Origin: Chara braunii
Lineage: Eukaryota; Streptophyta; Charophyceae; Charales; Characeae
DNA: 64,000 bases
Direction: 5' to 3'
Assembly (NCBI GenBank): GCA_003427395.1
Contig: BFEA01000284.1
Span: 93,808 to 157,807 of the forward strand
The notes below the pieces were generated by a model, which was not told the DNA's origin, did no database searches, and saw only the letters and a program-made list of their open reading frames with translations. Shown here one piece after another: positions 10,501-21,384 of this stretch (position 1 is its first letter; every line of letters begins with the position of its first letter). The translations under genes were made by a program, and so were the position numbers.

Positions 10501-10793
10501 CTAGCCGACTAGACAGGCCTAAACAGGGCCCCGGCCCGGTCTACTCCAACCGGGAGGAACGTCTGTTCCATTTCTTTTCTTGGCACTCTCCTACCCACCC
10601 TACCCTTTGCAATCTACTGTGATTGCCGACTGGAATCGAGTGCACCTGGTTCTATGAATAAAACAACCACAAGGCAGAAACACCACACAATTCAGAAAGG
10701 TGGGTACTTCCTCTCAACCGAGCTTAACGTCAGGAGTTTACTTCTCCTGTACCCCTACTGCTCCACCGCCTATATAATTATAGTGATTGCCTG

Positions 10794-12353
10794 CTAATTG
10801 TTCGCTCCCAACAGCCAAGGTGCTAACACCAATTTTCCCTGTACAATACTTGCAAAACTTGAGCCGTTTGCCCAGGTCTTCCGAAACCAAGCCAGACCCT
10901 TTATTCTTTCTTTCTTGTTACATCACCGGTGCCAGTCTGCTCTGGTTTCGTTTGCCAGGTGGGCTTTGAAGAGTTCCACGATCTGCTTTTCTGCCATCAC
11001 TTCCCCATTGAATCTTCTCGAGTTTCTCTCTTTCCATAATACCCACATCATGGTTGCTCTGGAGACCTGTGCAATGTACCCCCACCCTTCCTTGATTGGT
11101 TCACCCTCTAGTACAGCTCCTGTTAGGACCCATCTCTCCTCCACAAATTTATTTCTTCCAGTGATCTCCTTCCAGTGGAAGAACCACCACTTCCATCTCC
11201 TCTGTGACACAGGACAGTCCCATCACAGATGTTTCACATCTTCATATAGCCACCCACATCTCCCACACTTTGGATCTATATCCACCATTCCCCTGTTCCG
11301 TAACCACATTGCAGTGGGCACCACGATATGCGACTGCATCCACAACAAAGAGGCCAACTTTTGTGATGGGATCTCCTTAAATTGCTTCCAAAGAGACTGG
11401 AGTTCCGTTTCCTTGGGTGGATCTAAGTTCAAAATGGCTTTCTTCCATCTGTCTGTCAGTTTCTCCATCAGAACTTTCCTTCTTGCAGGCTGTATACAGG
11501 CAGTGCTCGCAATGTGGTCTAACCCTATAACTACTTCCCCTTCCTTCTCCCAACCCCAGGATTCGGGGTCGATCCTCAGGGTGCTATATCTCCTACCACC
11601 CCCTACTACTACCGGTAATTGTCGCGCCCCTTTACCTGTCAATCGCTTAGGACGTCCTTCCCTCACTCTGCACTCTGTCAGACCGCTTAACCCGTATCTC
11701 TCTATTGTTCCAAAACTAACCAAGCTAAGCGCCTCCAGGGATTCCTTCTCATAGACTTCTAACACACACTTGCCTTCCACTGTGTCGTGCCAGTTCTTGA
11801 GTCTGTAATACCTCTCTGTACCATCCTCTGATCTCAACCAAGTTCCGGGTGGGTTTACACCCTCTGGGCCCAGCAGAGCTTTCCATTCAGCGGGTGGGTT
11901 TACACCCTTCGGGCCCAGCAGAGCTTTCCATTCAGCGGGTAAGGATTCCTTAATCTGCTCTACCCTTTCCTCCTGTGCAGGCAGTTGTCCCAATTTCTCC
12001 TTCAAAACTGTGGGGTCGTGCCACTGGTTTGTCTCCTCGTTCCGCAGATCTTTGATCGTCGTCACTCCTCTCTGGATCCACTTGTAACCAAAGTTGCTTG
12101 TGCCTCTCCGGGCCGTAATGGAACTGCCTGCGCTGTCTGTGATATGGGGGTTGTCAAAGATGTGCTGCTCCAATACCTGCTGCTTCGAAGTTGGTGCAGC
12201 GCGGATTGATGGTTTCACGGTTTGCCATGCCTGCAGGATCTCCTTCCAAAACTTGGAGTTGATCCATTTCCCTATGAACACATCTGACATTATTGCTATC
12301 CAGACGTCTTTTCTCTGACTGAGCCCCCATTCGTTCATCAGGATGGTCACCAA
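10794..12353 (-). pseudogene. LINE-1 ORF2 C-terminal region with zinc finger
   Basis: The ORF2 tail continues in a shifted frame from 12353. It carries a linker, then a C-rich zinc-finger-in-RT block (AMWLRNRGM ... CGRCGWLYEDVKH, about 11223-11310), a motif class usual at the end of L1-type ORF2. Past frame changes near 11215 and 10920, the last segment (KTWANGSSFAS ... PWLLGANN) matches the ORF2 end of LINE-2 (KTWAKEGRLAS ... WLSDTHD). This fixes the stop at 10794-10796. No RNase H domain follows. Confidence 0.75.
11847..11936 (-). repeat. 45-bp tandem duplication inside ORF2
   Basis: Two 45-base units (11847-11891 and 11892-11936) differ at only two or three bases. Being 15 codons long, the duplication is in frame and repeats PAEWKALLGPxGVNP in the protein, with K in one copy and E in the other. 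Confidence 0.9.
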
Positions 12354-14902
12354 TCAGAATCTTGGTCTGCCTCGACCACCTTCAGAATCCATTCACATAA
12401 GAGCAAGTAGTTTTGTGCTCGCAGGTCAGTCAAATTTAGCCCTCCTTCCTTCGGGAGACACAGTGTGTCCCAGGCCACCTTGGCGATGCACCCCTCTCCT
12501 GGGTTGGCAAATGGTTTCCAAAGGAACAACCTGAAGATCTTCTTGATTTCCTTCAAGGATTCCTCTAGAATCTTCCTCACGCGTGCCACGAACCACAACA
12601 GTGAAAAAGCCGAGACATTTAAGGCGAGGGCGCGGCCAATGAGTGAGAGATGTCTCGCCTCTCCCCAACTCCTGATCCTGTTTTTCACTCTTTCTTGAAG
12701 TATTAATCCCTGAGAGGAGGAACAGTCCTCCAAGGCTATCATTACTCCAAGAAACCTCTTTGCCTCTCCCTTCCCAATTCTTCTCATACCCCAGCTGACC
12801 TGAATTTGTTGCGTATCCGGGAGGAGGTAGACCGACTTTTCCCAGTTTACTGCGGCCTCGGAAAACTCTGCGTAGATCGTCAAACAGTTCTTCAAGGCTG
12901 ACAACGAGTTCCCTTTGCTAGTGCAGACCGCCATGAGGTCATCTGCTAGTGCCTTGATTTTGCATTCCTTTTCTTCAGAGAGTTTCATCCCCTTAATCAC
13001 CATGTTTGTCCTTATACTATTAACTAACACTTCCATCTGCAGAACAAACAGCAGTATCGGGCAACCCTGCCTCAGTGAGCGTGACAACGGGAATTCCGCA
13101 GAGCACTTCCCATTCACCATGACTGCAGCTGTGGAGTAAGTGTATAGTACTTTGACCCAACGGCAGAAGCACACCCCAAAACCCATTTCTTTCAGGGAAG
13201 TCATTACAAAAGCCCAGTTCACCCTGTTGTAGGCCTTTTCCAGGTCTAGCAGGAGGACTGTCATCTCCATGTCTTCTTCACTCACTACCTCTAACACTTC
13301 AATAGCAGTTACTATGTTCTCAAATATTGACCTCCCCTTAACAAATGCTCCCTGGTCCTTACCTACTAACAACGGGAGGGCTGCTCCCAGTCTGGTCGCC
13401 AAGGATTTAGCCAGGATCTTGTAACTAACGTTTAATAGGGAGATAGGGCGCCAGTTTTTGACTAGCGACTTATCTCCTTTCTTAAACATGAGGGTAATAA
13501 TTCCTCTTGTCATTGTAGAGCCAAGCTTACCTCCCACCAAAATCTCATTATACATGTTAAGTAGGTCTGCCTCCAGTGTACCCCAACAGGCTTCATAAAA
13601 TTCAATTGGGAGACCGTCATCTCCCAGGGCTTTTCCCCTGGCTATTGCTTTGATTGTGTGTCTCAGCTCCTCCTCCGATAGAGGGCGGTCCAGCTGTTGC
13701 CTCATATGATCCGGTAGCTTTGCCTGCAGGTTGTCCCACAAGTTTGCGAATGTTGACATGTCAGTGTCAATGCTTTCTCCTTGGCGGCTTGTTGTAAGGA
13801 TATCCTGGAAGTAGATCATGGCATATTCGCACATGTCGTCCAAGGATGTAGCTCTTGGCATACTGGGCAGCAGCGGGTGGGCTAACTCTGACATTACCAT
13901 TTGTTTTCTCTGTGGAAGTAATCTCTTGAAGGAATCTTTGGTGATGCGGTCCGAGGAAACAATCCCTTTCACTGCAAGAATCTGCCTCCACCTCTTCTCC
14001 TTACTTAGCTGTAGTTCCTCCCACTGTCTTAGCCTGTTCGCTCTCTCCATGCCCCAGACAACCTCAGAAACTGGATGGCCTGTCATGTTTCGTTCTGCTT
14101 CCTCCACCCGTTGCTTTCGTCTCCTTTCTTCGCTGTTCCTCTGATTGGCTGCAATCCTTGAGAACACATCAAACTTCCTTGCAATAATTCTCAACCCCTT
14201 GTCTACCCACTTTGCAATCGATTCAAACTCTGACTGCGACTCTCTCCATGAGCTCCAAAAGACTGCAAACCACTGCTTCCAACCATCATCCTCCAAGTTC
14301 TGCACATTCAGCCTGAACAGCCCCGACCCTCGTTCTATCTTCTGCCCCAGGGATATGTCCATCACTACTGGCTTATGGTCCGACAGTGAAGCGCTCTGAG
14401 TTTCCACCTTTATAGTTAGCTTGCTGGCTTCCTCTGACAACAAAAAATAATCGAGTCTCCTCTTCGTGTTTGGGGCAGTGACTGGGTTCCCAAACCATGT
14501 GAACCCTGGATCCCCGGGGTTTCTGTCTCTGAATATATCCCTTGCCCACGCTTCCCTCCATCTCATAAGATAACTCCTGTCCTTCTTCATCCCATCATCC
14601 TTCTCCGAGTCTAGTCTTGGTGCAGAGATCTGGTTCCAATCCCCAGCGATCACCAGAAATTCAACATTTGGGAGGACCTTTGGTAGTGACTCAAAGAAGT
14701 CCAGTCTGGGTTGTGGATCGTTTGGAGCATAAATACAGGCAAAACCCAACTTTCCTGACCGATACCGAGCTTCGCCCAGCACCAGCACCCCCAGAGGTCT
14801 GAGTCGAAGTCGATCAGCTCTGCTTCCAGATCTCTGTGCATGAGCACTGCCACCCCACCTCTGCTCCCCCTTGCCAGGGACCACAGCTGTGGACCAGTCC
14901 AC
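12347..14902 (-). CDS. LINE-1 ORF2: endonuclease C-part and reverse transcriptase
   Basis: This 851-codon open frame is the longest coding run in the window. Its N-terminal part holds the second half of the APE-type endonuclease: FACIYAPND, VIAGDWNQI, RRLDYFLLS and the terminal SLSDHKPVVMDI block with the catalytic SDH. The linker leads to the reverse transcriptase: GDDGLPIEFYEACW, NWRPISLLNVSYKILAK, KDQGAFVKGRSIFEN, LLLDLEKAYNRVNW, SLRQGCP, and the catalytic box LADD at 12938-12949. The first residue of that box is Leu where most L1 RTs have Phe or Tyr. The frame lacks the endonuclease N-terminus, which lies in another frame upstream, so it starts mid-protein. It primes reverse transcription on nicked target DNA in intact relatives. 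Confidence 0.9.
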   Translation of the reverse strand: MDWSTAVVPGKGEQRWGGSAHAQRSGSRADRLRLRPLGVLVLGEARYRSGKLGFACIYAPNDPQPRLDFFESLPKVLPNVEFLVIAGDWNQISAPRLDSEKDDGMKKDRSYLMRWREAWARDIFRDRNPGDPGFTWFGNPVTAPNTKRRLDYFLLSEEASKLTIKVETQSASLSDHKPVVMDISLGQKIERGSGLFRLNVQNLEDDGWKQWFAVFWSSWRESQSEFESIAKWVDKGLRIIARKFDVFSRIAANQRNSEERRRKQRVEEAERNMTGHPVSEVVWGMERANRLRQWEELQLSKEKRWRQILAVKGIVSSDRITKDSFKRLLPQRKQMVMSELAHPLLPSMPRATSLDDMCEYAMIYFQDILTTSRQGESIDTDMSTFANLWDNLQAKLPDHMRQQLDRPLSEEELRHTIKAIARGKALGDDGLPIEFYEACWGTLEADLLNMYNEILVGGKLGSTMTRGIITLMFKKGDKSLVKNWRPISLLNVSYKILAKSLATRLGAALPLLVGKDQGAFVKGRSIFENIVTAIEVLEVVSEEDMEMTVLLLDLEKAYNRVNWAFVMTSLKEMGFGVCFCRWVKVLYTYSTAAVMVNGKCSAEFPLSRSLRQGCPILLFVLQMEVLVNSIRTNMVIKGMKLSEEKECKIKALADDLMAVCTSKGNSLSALKNCLTIYAEFSEAAVNWEKSVYLLPDTQQIQVSWGMRRIGKGEAKRFLGVMIALEDCSSSQGLILQERVKNRIRSWGEARHLSLIGRALALNVSAFSLLWFVARVRKILEESLKEIKKIFRLFLWKPFANPGEGCIAKVAWDTLCLPKEGGLNLTDLRAQNYLLLCEWILKVVEADQDSDW

Positions 14903-15165
14903 CAGTCTTTCAATTCTGCGAGCTTCTTTTCTGAGAGTTTGGTTTTCTGTATGAGGAGCACGTCTACTCGTTTGTCATGAGCCCAAGACTTTAATCTCGA
15001 GCCCTTACATTTTCCCCCCGAATCCCCAAGCCCATTCACATTCCACGTAGCGATTCTACATCTGCCCATGCCTCTGCGCCCCTGAGGTTGCTGGCTGGAT
15101 ACCTCCGTCTCCTTCAATTGGGACAAACGCAGTCGCCTTCCAACATTCGCAGAGGGAGTCTGCAA
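14650..15165 (-). pseudogene. LINE-1 ORF2 endonuclease N-terminus
   Basis: The APE endonuclease start is clear: CRIATWNVNGLGD (metal-binding Asn), VDVLLIQKTKLSEKK (the ETK/QKTK block, with Lys in the usual Glu position) and SRGGVAVLMHRDLEAELID. The frame is shifted against the main ORF2 frame. The crossover lies between about 14770 and 14740, before FACIYAPND. The conserved LIQETKL Glu appears as Lys here, which alone would probably abolish cleavage. Confidence 0.8.
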
Positions 15166-15340
15166 GATATTGGGAGGTGAGATTGCGACGTTTTGGCAGC
15201 CTTTGGTCCAATTGCACGAGGAAAGAAGCTGGAATACCTGGATCTACCATGATCAAAGATAAAACCGATTGTTCTCCGTTCGTAAAGCAGCTAATGCGAA
15301 TGCATTCAAGACCTACTCTATTCAGTCCCGCCCACTGCTC

Positions 15341-17313
15341 CTAATTCAGCCTTGCATTTATGAGGGGGATCGGATATCTGATTCTTCGACCCCCCGGTAG
15401 ATCCACCAGGATTTTCGGCATCATATCGTCCGGGAATATCCTGTATTGGAAGCGGTCGCTATACATTCTCCTCATCTGCGTTGCGATCACTTCTGGAGAG
15501 GCCAGCCCTTGGAGGGGTACAGCTGGTAATACCATCGTGCCATCCTGCGCCGTCAGTCCAATAACGTATACATCTTGGCCATGGATCGCACATACAAAAT
15601 GGAGAAGGAAAGCTTCCTCGTGTTCCCTTTCCCCTCTTTCCACAGTCCTTACGCCTTCTGGAATTTCTCTGATTGATTCTCCCTCTTGCTCCCTTTCCAT
15701 CATGGCTGCTGAGTTCGACTGCCTTCCATGTTGCGTAGTTGATCCTTCCGATGTTGCCACGCTTGCTCCCACGGTGGCGCTTCTTTCCTTTCGTTTTCCC
15801 AGCATGTTAGGGTCTTCCACATCCATTATCGGTTCCGGGTGCTGCAGCCTCACGACCACTTCTGTCGGCATTTGTTCAGCATTTCTTCCGGAAGGCTGTT
15901 GCAGTGTACTGCTCCTCCCACCGTTTTGGCGTCCTCCTTTAGGGGGTGATGAGTACTATAACAGCCCCAAACCTCTTGGACTCGTGCTTTGAATACCAGG
16001 AGCCGGATACGTTCCTCCAAGGGGGCCTGGTTGGGGCAGCGCTCCCCCTGCCAGCTGCCATGAGTATGAGTTTCGCCAGATGCCCGCTGCTTGTTGTTGA
16101 TGCCAGCGAAATGTTCCATTGTTCACGTAAGGTGTGAAAGCTCCATGCTGAGGTTGTAGTCCTACACCTCCCTGAAGAGCACTGGATCTGATCGCGTTGC
16201 TGACTGGATCGTATTCGGGTCTTCCGATCTGCCTGTATTGCCCTTGTTCAATACTCATCTCTCGTCCTCTTGGAACCCCTGATCGTGCTTGGGGGCCTTG
16301 TCGGCTTCCTTGTATGATACTCTTGGACAAATCCCTTGCAGCCTCCTGAATCCTGCGCTGTCTTGGAGAAGTTCGATTGTCTTCCCTTCTCCCGACGAAA
16401 TTGTCAGCCGTCTCGCCTTCACCCAGTGCTTGATTACTCTGTTCTGCAAGCTTTGGACATCCGCTTGTGGTCGTATGAAACCACCAACGACATCTCTCGC
16501 ACCATGGTGTGTGTTTACACACCACTTTAATTGTGACGATCTCCCCGTCTTCGAGTTTCATCGGGAGTTCCGATAGAAAATTGCCTTCTGCTTCCTTAAC
16601 CAAATCGTACTTCCTGTTCATAAACTTTGGCCTCGTCTTATCTGGTTCAGGATCCTAGGCCTTTATAACTTTTCCCATCGACTTCTCAAACATGTCTTGC
16701 ACATGGAATACTGCTCTGATTGGAATCCTCTGCGCAATCACCCAGAACTTGGTCTCGTCATATACTCTTCTTCTTTCCTCCAGCTCTTTTCTCGTCATCC
16801 ACGACTTGAATAACATAGGGTAAGATATAGGACCTACCACCACTTTGTCCTCTCCTTTTTCTATCATCCATTGCGCGATCTCCTCTGTCATAGCGATGTA
16901 TAATACCATATTCGGACCTTCCCCATGTATCCTTCCTCTGCGAACTCCTCTGTCGAAAATTCGTTGACGAATCCATCCGTTTTCATATGCTCGGATGAGG
17001 TCTTCTCTGATTTTTAACGACAGATCCCGGCCGCCCCCTGAAAAATAACTGTGACTGTTCTCTTTTTAATCCATGCGGTGGTCATCCTGCCAATCGTTTC
17101 ATTGACTTCGAAAACCCTTCTCCCGTTCTCTACCAGGAACTCTCTGTTATCGAGCCCCTCCGGCATCACTCCATCCTCAAAACACTTTGTCAACAAGATA
17201 TTAACTCGAGCTTCTTCTGTTAGCCTGACATCTCTATCCCTCGAGGGGGAACGACCTGCTCTATTTGAGCCTTCTCCCTGTTGCTGCCGCTGCTGTCTTT
17301 GGGTTCTCTCCAT
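15341..17313 (-). pseudogene. LINE-1 ORF1 (RNA-binding, zinc-knuckle protein)
   Basis: ORF1 is spread over several frames. From the N-terminus: a Gln/Arg-rich start (17313), a VNETIGRMTTAWIKKRTVTV segment to 17014, then (after a shift) an RRM-like segment GRIHGEGPNMVLYIAMTEEI ... MLFKSWMTRKELEE (16909-16655). A zinc knuckle WCERCRWWFHTTTSGCP comes next in the frame 16621-15956 (C-x2-C-x4-H-x5-C). A C-terminal segment follows (15871-15341) containing FVCAIHGQDVYVI and ILVDLPGGRRIRYP. The order resembles plant L1 ORF1 (DUF4283-like fold plus knuckle). The C-terminal segment is shared with LINE-2 and was not recognised as a known family. Confidence 0.75.
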
Positions 17314-17470
17314 CGTGGCCCGTTCTCTCCACTCGCACTTATGTCGTTGCTTCTTCTCTTTTTATCCTTCCTCTTCCTCGATTCCTTATGTTCCCTCTTG
17401 CCTACTCGGTCGGCGTCTCGTCTGCTCTTCCTTTTAGCGCATTCGGAGTTTCCTCGTCAAAGGTGAGCGC

Positions 17471-18024
17471 CGGACCTGGCGCGCACCCGTCTAGTCCTTC
17501 TCTGATTCGCCAAATTCACATCAATCAAGTTAGAATTCTTCAAAACGTCATCGCCATCTCCCTACAGTATGGTCGGCTTAGGAGTATGGATATCCCTCGT
17601 CTCTGCGGGCGGTTCCTCGGTCTTGCCGAGTAGGACCCATATTCCCGCCCTTCACGGTATCGTGGTGGTACCGTCAAAGCAAGCCGAACCGACGCCTACG
17701 CCGGTAGGGCTAACTTGGAGTGCTAATTCTAGCGCCGTCCGCCATGCCCCCCCCCTTCCTCTGGCATACTCACACTCTAAATGGCATTCGTAGTATTCCC
17801 GGGGTTTTTTATTCGGTAAATGTTTTGTGTCTCGTACGCATGTCATAATGATGACTGCCGCCAAAAAAGGAAGGGTCGACAAGTCAGACATGACCTGTCT
17901 GCAATAAGTGCGAACATTTCCCGAAGGGATCCAATCTTCACGACGGGAAGAGCCCATCCTTCCGTTTTTGGCCCGATGTCCATGTACCTGGGACGAAGCA
18001 CTGTCTAGGTTCTTGCCTTGTGTC
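17471..18024. other. unassigned spacer right of LINE-1
   Basis: No gene recognised. A C-rich stretch (17747-17760) and a word gctaattctagcgc (about 17720) that recurs near 19475 are the only structures noted. Part of it may be the LINE-1 5' UTR. Confidence 0.4.
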
Positions 18025-18180
18025 CCTTGGGTGTGGTTTAGCTGAGGTACCAGCAGCCGGAAGCTTTGTGAATCCATGGGTCACGCGTTCGAGTCCGTCG
18101 TTGCCTTGCGTTCGTGGTGGGTGCACTCTTAGACTGTCCGTTAGTTTGATTAGAATTTTTCGTTGTTTTTGGTTCGTTGA
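18025..18180 (+). mobile_element. tRNA-like SINE candidate
   Basis: An A-box-like TGGTTTAGCTGAGG (18034-18047) is followed by a B box GCGTTCGAGTCC (18085-18096), close to the pol III consensus GGTTCGANTCC. A T-rich stretch ends near 18180. The cloverleaf does not close well. The A box is a weaker match than in the SINE at 6791-6945. Confidence 0.45.
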
Positions 18181-18557
18181 GTGTGGTGGGGGCGGGCTCA
18201 TCATGGGGTCCCTGTGTGGAGCACCTTCAGCCTTCGGCACGATTCCATTCCTCCATATCCGTTTTCGTACCTCAAGTTGGGGAGAGCATATCAGCCCTCA
18301 CGTCTTGTCACAGACGGCGGCTGCAGTGTGGGTGGAGGGTCTGTTTGTGTAGTTGGTTTCCACGATTGCCTAGTGGGACCGGTTAACTGTACCTGGTAAG
18401 GGGAGCTCGTTTCGCTGAAGGCGGGGGGGTCACAGTTCATGGAGCTCAATGACAAGGCTGTTGAGGAGGCGATTGTCCCCATCCTTGCATGTGCTCTGCA
18501 ACTTGGTGAAGATGCAGTTCGGGTTTTCGAAGAAATTTGGAGTAGGCCTCCATGGAC

Positions 18558-18558
<1 letters not shown>
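18181..18558. other. unassigned spacer
   Basis: A short exon-like frame (18439-18555, VEEAIVPILACALQLGED) runs into the GT repeat. No family recognised, and no splice context could be assessed because the repeat and gap follow. Confidence 0.3.
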
Positions 18559-18611
<53 letters not shown>

Positions 18612-18787
18612 NNNNNNNNNNNNNNNNNNNNNNNNNNNNNNNNNNNNNNNNNNNNNNNNNNNNNNNNNNNNNNNNNNNNNNNNNNNNNNNNNNNNNNNNN
18701 NNNNNNNNNNNNNNNNNNNNNNNNNNNNNNNNNNNNNNNNNNNNNNNNNNNNNNNNNNNNNNNNNNNNNNNNNNNNNNNNNNNNNNN

Positions 18788-18840
<53 letters not shown>
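18559..18840. repeat. (GT)n microsatellite around an assembly gap
   Basis: GT dinucleotides occupy 18559-18611 and 18789-18840, on either side of 176 Ns (18612-18787). The true repeat length is unknown. All open frames through it are artefacts. Confidence 0.97.
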
Positions 18841-18842
<2 letters not shown>

Positions 18843-18917
18843 TGTGTTCGTTCGTTGTTGCCTGTCTATCTCGCGACTTGGGGCTGCAATGGTATCGTCG
18901 AACTTCGTGATCTCACA

Positions 18918-18920
<3 letters not shown>

Positions 18921-18976
<56 letters not shown>
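18921..18976. repeat. (GA)n microsatellite
   Basis: 28 consecutive GA units, in a region with no other recognisable structure. Confidence 0.97.
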
Positions 18977-18980
<4 letters not shown>

Positions 18981-19587
18981 CGCACGAGAACTTCCAAAGT
19001 CCATGAACCTCGACGCCAACTTCGATCCCATCTATCTTGTCTGGTTGTCCACGGGGTATTACTTGCAAGTATCACGAGGTCGGCCTGTGCACAACCAGAG
19101 TTGCAACATCATCCCGCTTACGAACGTGGTCAGCATGCCAACCACATACAACCCTGAAATACTATGGTTCGAACAAACCATGTGAAACGGCTGGGAACTG
19201 GGCAGCTGCCAGCCCGAACATGACGGATCCACGAAAACAGTCTGCCACGGTGAATGATGACGACCCCAATAAAAAAAAATTGAAAACGCAACGGAAAATG
19301 TCCTACAGAGCGTTGAGCTAGCTGTCTTCGTTTTTCGAGAGAGCTAGCTCAATGGAAAGGCCGAAGGGTAGGGGGCATTGTATACGAGAGAATCCCATTT
19401 CTCTGGCATTTCCCGAAACTACAATTTTTTTTCTGGAAGTTCAAACTCTAACTCGGCCTTGCGTTCCGCGGCGTAGCGCTAATTCTAGCGCTAATTGCTT
19501 GCGCTAAGCGTCGCTTCGGCGGCGCTTACCGCTTAACCGCGATTAGGGCTAGATTGGAGATATCAAGATGGCGAGTTATTGCTCCGG
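18977..19587. other. unassigned DNA left of the giant element
   Basis: No coding signal recognised. A short inverted-repeat-rich stretch at about 19470-19545 repeats GCGCTAA/TTAGCGC words (gtagcgctaattctagcgct). The element insertion point is at its right end. Confidence 0.4.
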
Positions 19588-20060
19588 CGTCGCACTTTTT
19601 TCCAGTCGGACAACTTCAGGCGACCGGAAAGCCAACAGGCTATCACGCAGGATTTTGTATGTGATTGCAATAAATAAATAGATTAAATAATGCAAATCCC
19701 TTCCTGTTGTGTGCGTCCGGCTTCGAGTGAGACCCTTCAATTATGGTCTTCGCCGGACCCCGGTCTTAGGAATCTTTTATTTTGATTCGGAACAGTTGAA
19801 CATCATGCAAGTAAATAATAATAAAAATTATGAGGTGCTATGCATGCATCAAATATGTCAATCTGATTTTGAAAACTGTGACAAAATTATCCACAAATGC
19901 AATCATGAAAACAAGAACAATACAAGAGACAAGACAGACTGACCCGAGCAAAGGCAAGATCAAGTGTATGAAGGATGAATGAGAACTCATAATAATCTCA
20001 GAAAGTACACATAGACAAGCATNGTCANCANCTCTCAAGAGTCCTCACTCATCCCTCTGN

Positions 20061-20735
20061 TCAGTCTCTCTCANTCTCTCTTTTCACTGTTCGTCTCNGG
20101 TGCCGTGACCCACGCCCACGTACAATCTGAGATTGAGGCCTCGTGACAAAGAGCCACCTGAAGCCTGCAAGCTCTGAGCATGACCATCCGAGGTACATGA
20201 CACGGAAGTTGACCATAGAGCAGAACTCCTCCCACAATGTAGGCAGTCCATCCACTGAAAAGACCCCTCGTTTGAGGTAGGGGTACTCGGTAGGCTCAGT
20301 CAGTGCCTCAATGTCGATTACTGCTGGAGAGATATACCTTTTTGCCAAGCTGATCATGTCAAGCCAACTCATGCCATCTGTGAGGAGAGAAGGAACAAGA
20401 GGCTTGGGATAGTCGGTATAAAGCTTTGGCCCAAAGCTGCAGCTCAACGTAGCACCACTCTCATCGAGCTCCCTCTCTCTCTGCTCGAGGTATTTGGTGG
20501 CAGAGATCCAGACTGAATCAAAATGCTCATGAGCCTCCTTGCCCTTCTTCAGGTAAGGCCTCAGATTGTGGATGGTACCATCAGCGAAACTGGTCTGGAC
20601 AACGAAGATTGACAGATNTCCTCGTCTAAAACCAGTAGCATTGACATACTGATAGCGAAAAGCCTCCTCGCATGAGATCTGATTGAGATTAGTCAGCACT
20701 GTCTNGNTGACTNGAACAGATTGCACTGTACTCAT
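20061..20735 (-). CDS. LTR-encoded module A protein, copy 1
   Basis: This 224-codon frame is open apart from five or six codons with ambiguous bases. Its N-terminal half is module A: FRYQYVNATGF, FVVQTSFADGTIHNLRPYLK, then PKPLVPSLLTDGMSWLDMI. The same pattern recurs three times in the leader at 36807-38240. The C-terminal half (YPYLKRGVFSVDG ... LWEEFCSMVNFRVMYLGW) may be a diverged relative of module B. No known family recognised. The frame starts at MSTVQSV, and because it is in an LTR an identical frame is at 39021-39695. Its downstream neighbour in the 5' LTR copy is the primer-binding site. Confidence 0.65.
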   Translation of the reverse strand: MSTVQSVXVXXTVLTNLNQISCEEAFRYQYVNATGFRRGXLSIFVVQTSFADGTIHNLRPYLKKGKEAHEHFDSVWISATKYLEQRERELDESGATLSCSFGPKLYTDYPKPLVPSLLTDGMSWLDMISLAKRYISPAVIDIEALTEPTEYPYLKRGVFSVDGLPTLWEEFCSMVNFRVMYLGWSCSELAGFRWLFVTRPQSQIVRGRGSRHXRRTVKREXERD

Positions 20736-20792
20736 GACAAGGAAGTCTGATCCCTACTGATAAAATTTTGACTTGATTGTTGATTTAATTTG

Positions 20793-21212
20793 CTAAACTA
20801 AATGCTGAAATGCCTGCTGAACGGTTGATATGGTTTCTAATCCGATTGTTAATCTGATAGCTAATCTGACAGTTAACCGAATGATCACGAAGTACCGATT
20901 GAATGATTGCTGAGATGTAGACTGATTGATTGCTGAGATGAAAACTGAATTATTGTTGAGATGTAGACTGAATAATTGCTGAGATGAAAACTGAATGATT
21001 GTTGAGATGTAGACTGAATGATTGCTGAGATGAAAACTGAAGGCACGCTGTTCTGGGAACTGATTCTGATACTGATTCTGAAAACAGGTTACGAAAACGG
21101 ATTCCGAAAAATGATTCCGAAAAATAATCAGGGGATCAGGGGCTGATTGACTTACAACCAGGAACTGAATGAATGCCGACCGAGAGCAGAATATCACTTG
21201 TCTGATTGTCAA
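20793..21212 (-). repeat. short tandem repeats in the LTR with a Ser/Gln-rich frame
   Basis: Between about 20900 and 21040, words of the type ATTGCTGAGATGAAAACTGAA alternate with ATTGTTGAGATGTAGACTGAA at a spacing of about 23-24 bases. On the minus strand they leave a 139-codon frame open (FSSQQLFSLHLNNNSVFIS). The repetitiveness explains the open frame; I do not call a gene. Similar CTGAAA words recur in the spacer at 30200-30370. Confidence 0.6.
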
Positions 21213-21384
21213 TTAAAAAAAAAAACGGTCGAGTGCCACTTCAAAACCAACTGATGCAGTTATCCTGCATATTTTGTTGATATACTGTGTACCCCGCTAT
21301 GATCTGTTTCTAGGACTGTTTTGTTTTATCCATTCTGTCTCTGTCTGATGCGAACTTATTCTCAGGATTAAAAACTAAACCCTA

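Larger units (their letters stand above)
10444..17470 (-). mobile_element. LINE-1, L1-type non-LTR retrotransposon
   Basis: This two-ORF LINE on the minus strand is related along its length to LINE-2 (47071-54021). Order from 5' to 3' on the minus strand: ORF1 (17313 to 15341), a short spacer, then ORF2 with endonuclease, reverse transcriptase and zinc-finger tail (15165 to 10794). The 3' limit is put at the ACT run; the 5' limit is uncertain (about 17320-17640) because the 5' UTR is not conserved. Both ORFs are broken by frameshifts, so the copy cannot move by itself. Confidence 0.85.

Noticed and set aside
18439-18555. Host gene exon (VEEAIVPILACALQLGED)
   Set aside because: Too short, without a recognised family, and it ends in a repeat; listed only in the spacer entry.
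18439-19185. Long open frames through the GT repeat and N run
   Set aside because: They depend on a microsatellite and 176 Ns; the translation is Cys-Val repeats and unknown residues.
20890-21040. CRISPR-like or regulatory array in the LTR
   Set aside because: Units are back to back, without unique spacers, and diverged; this is a short tandem repeat in a eukaryotic element.
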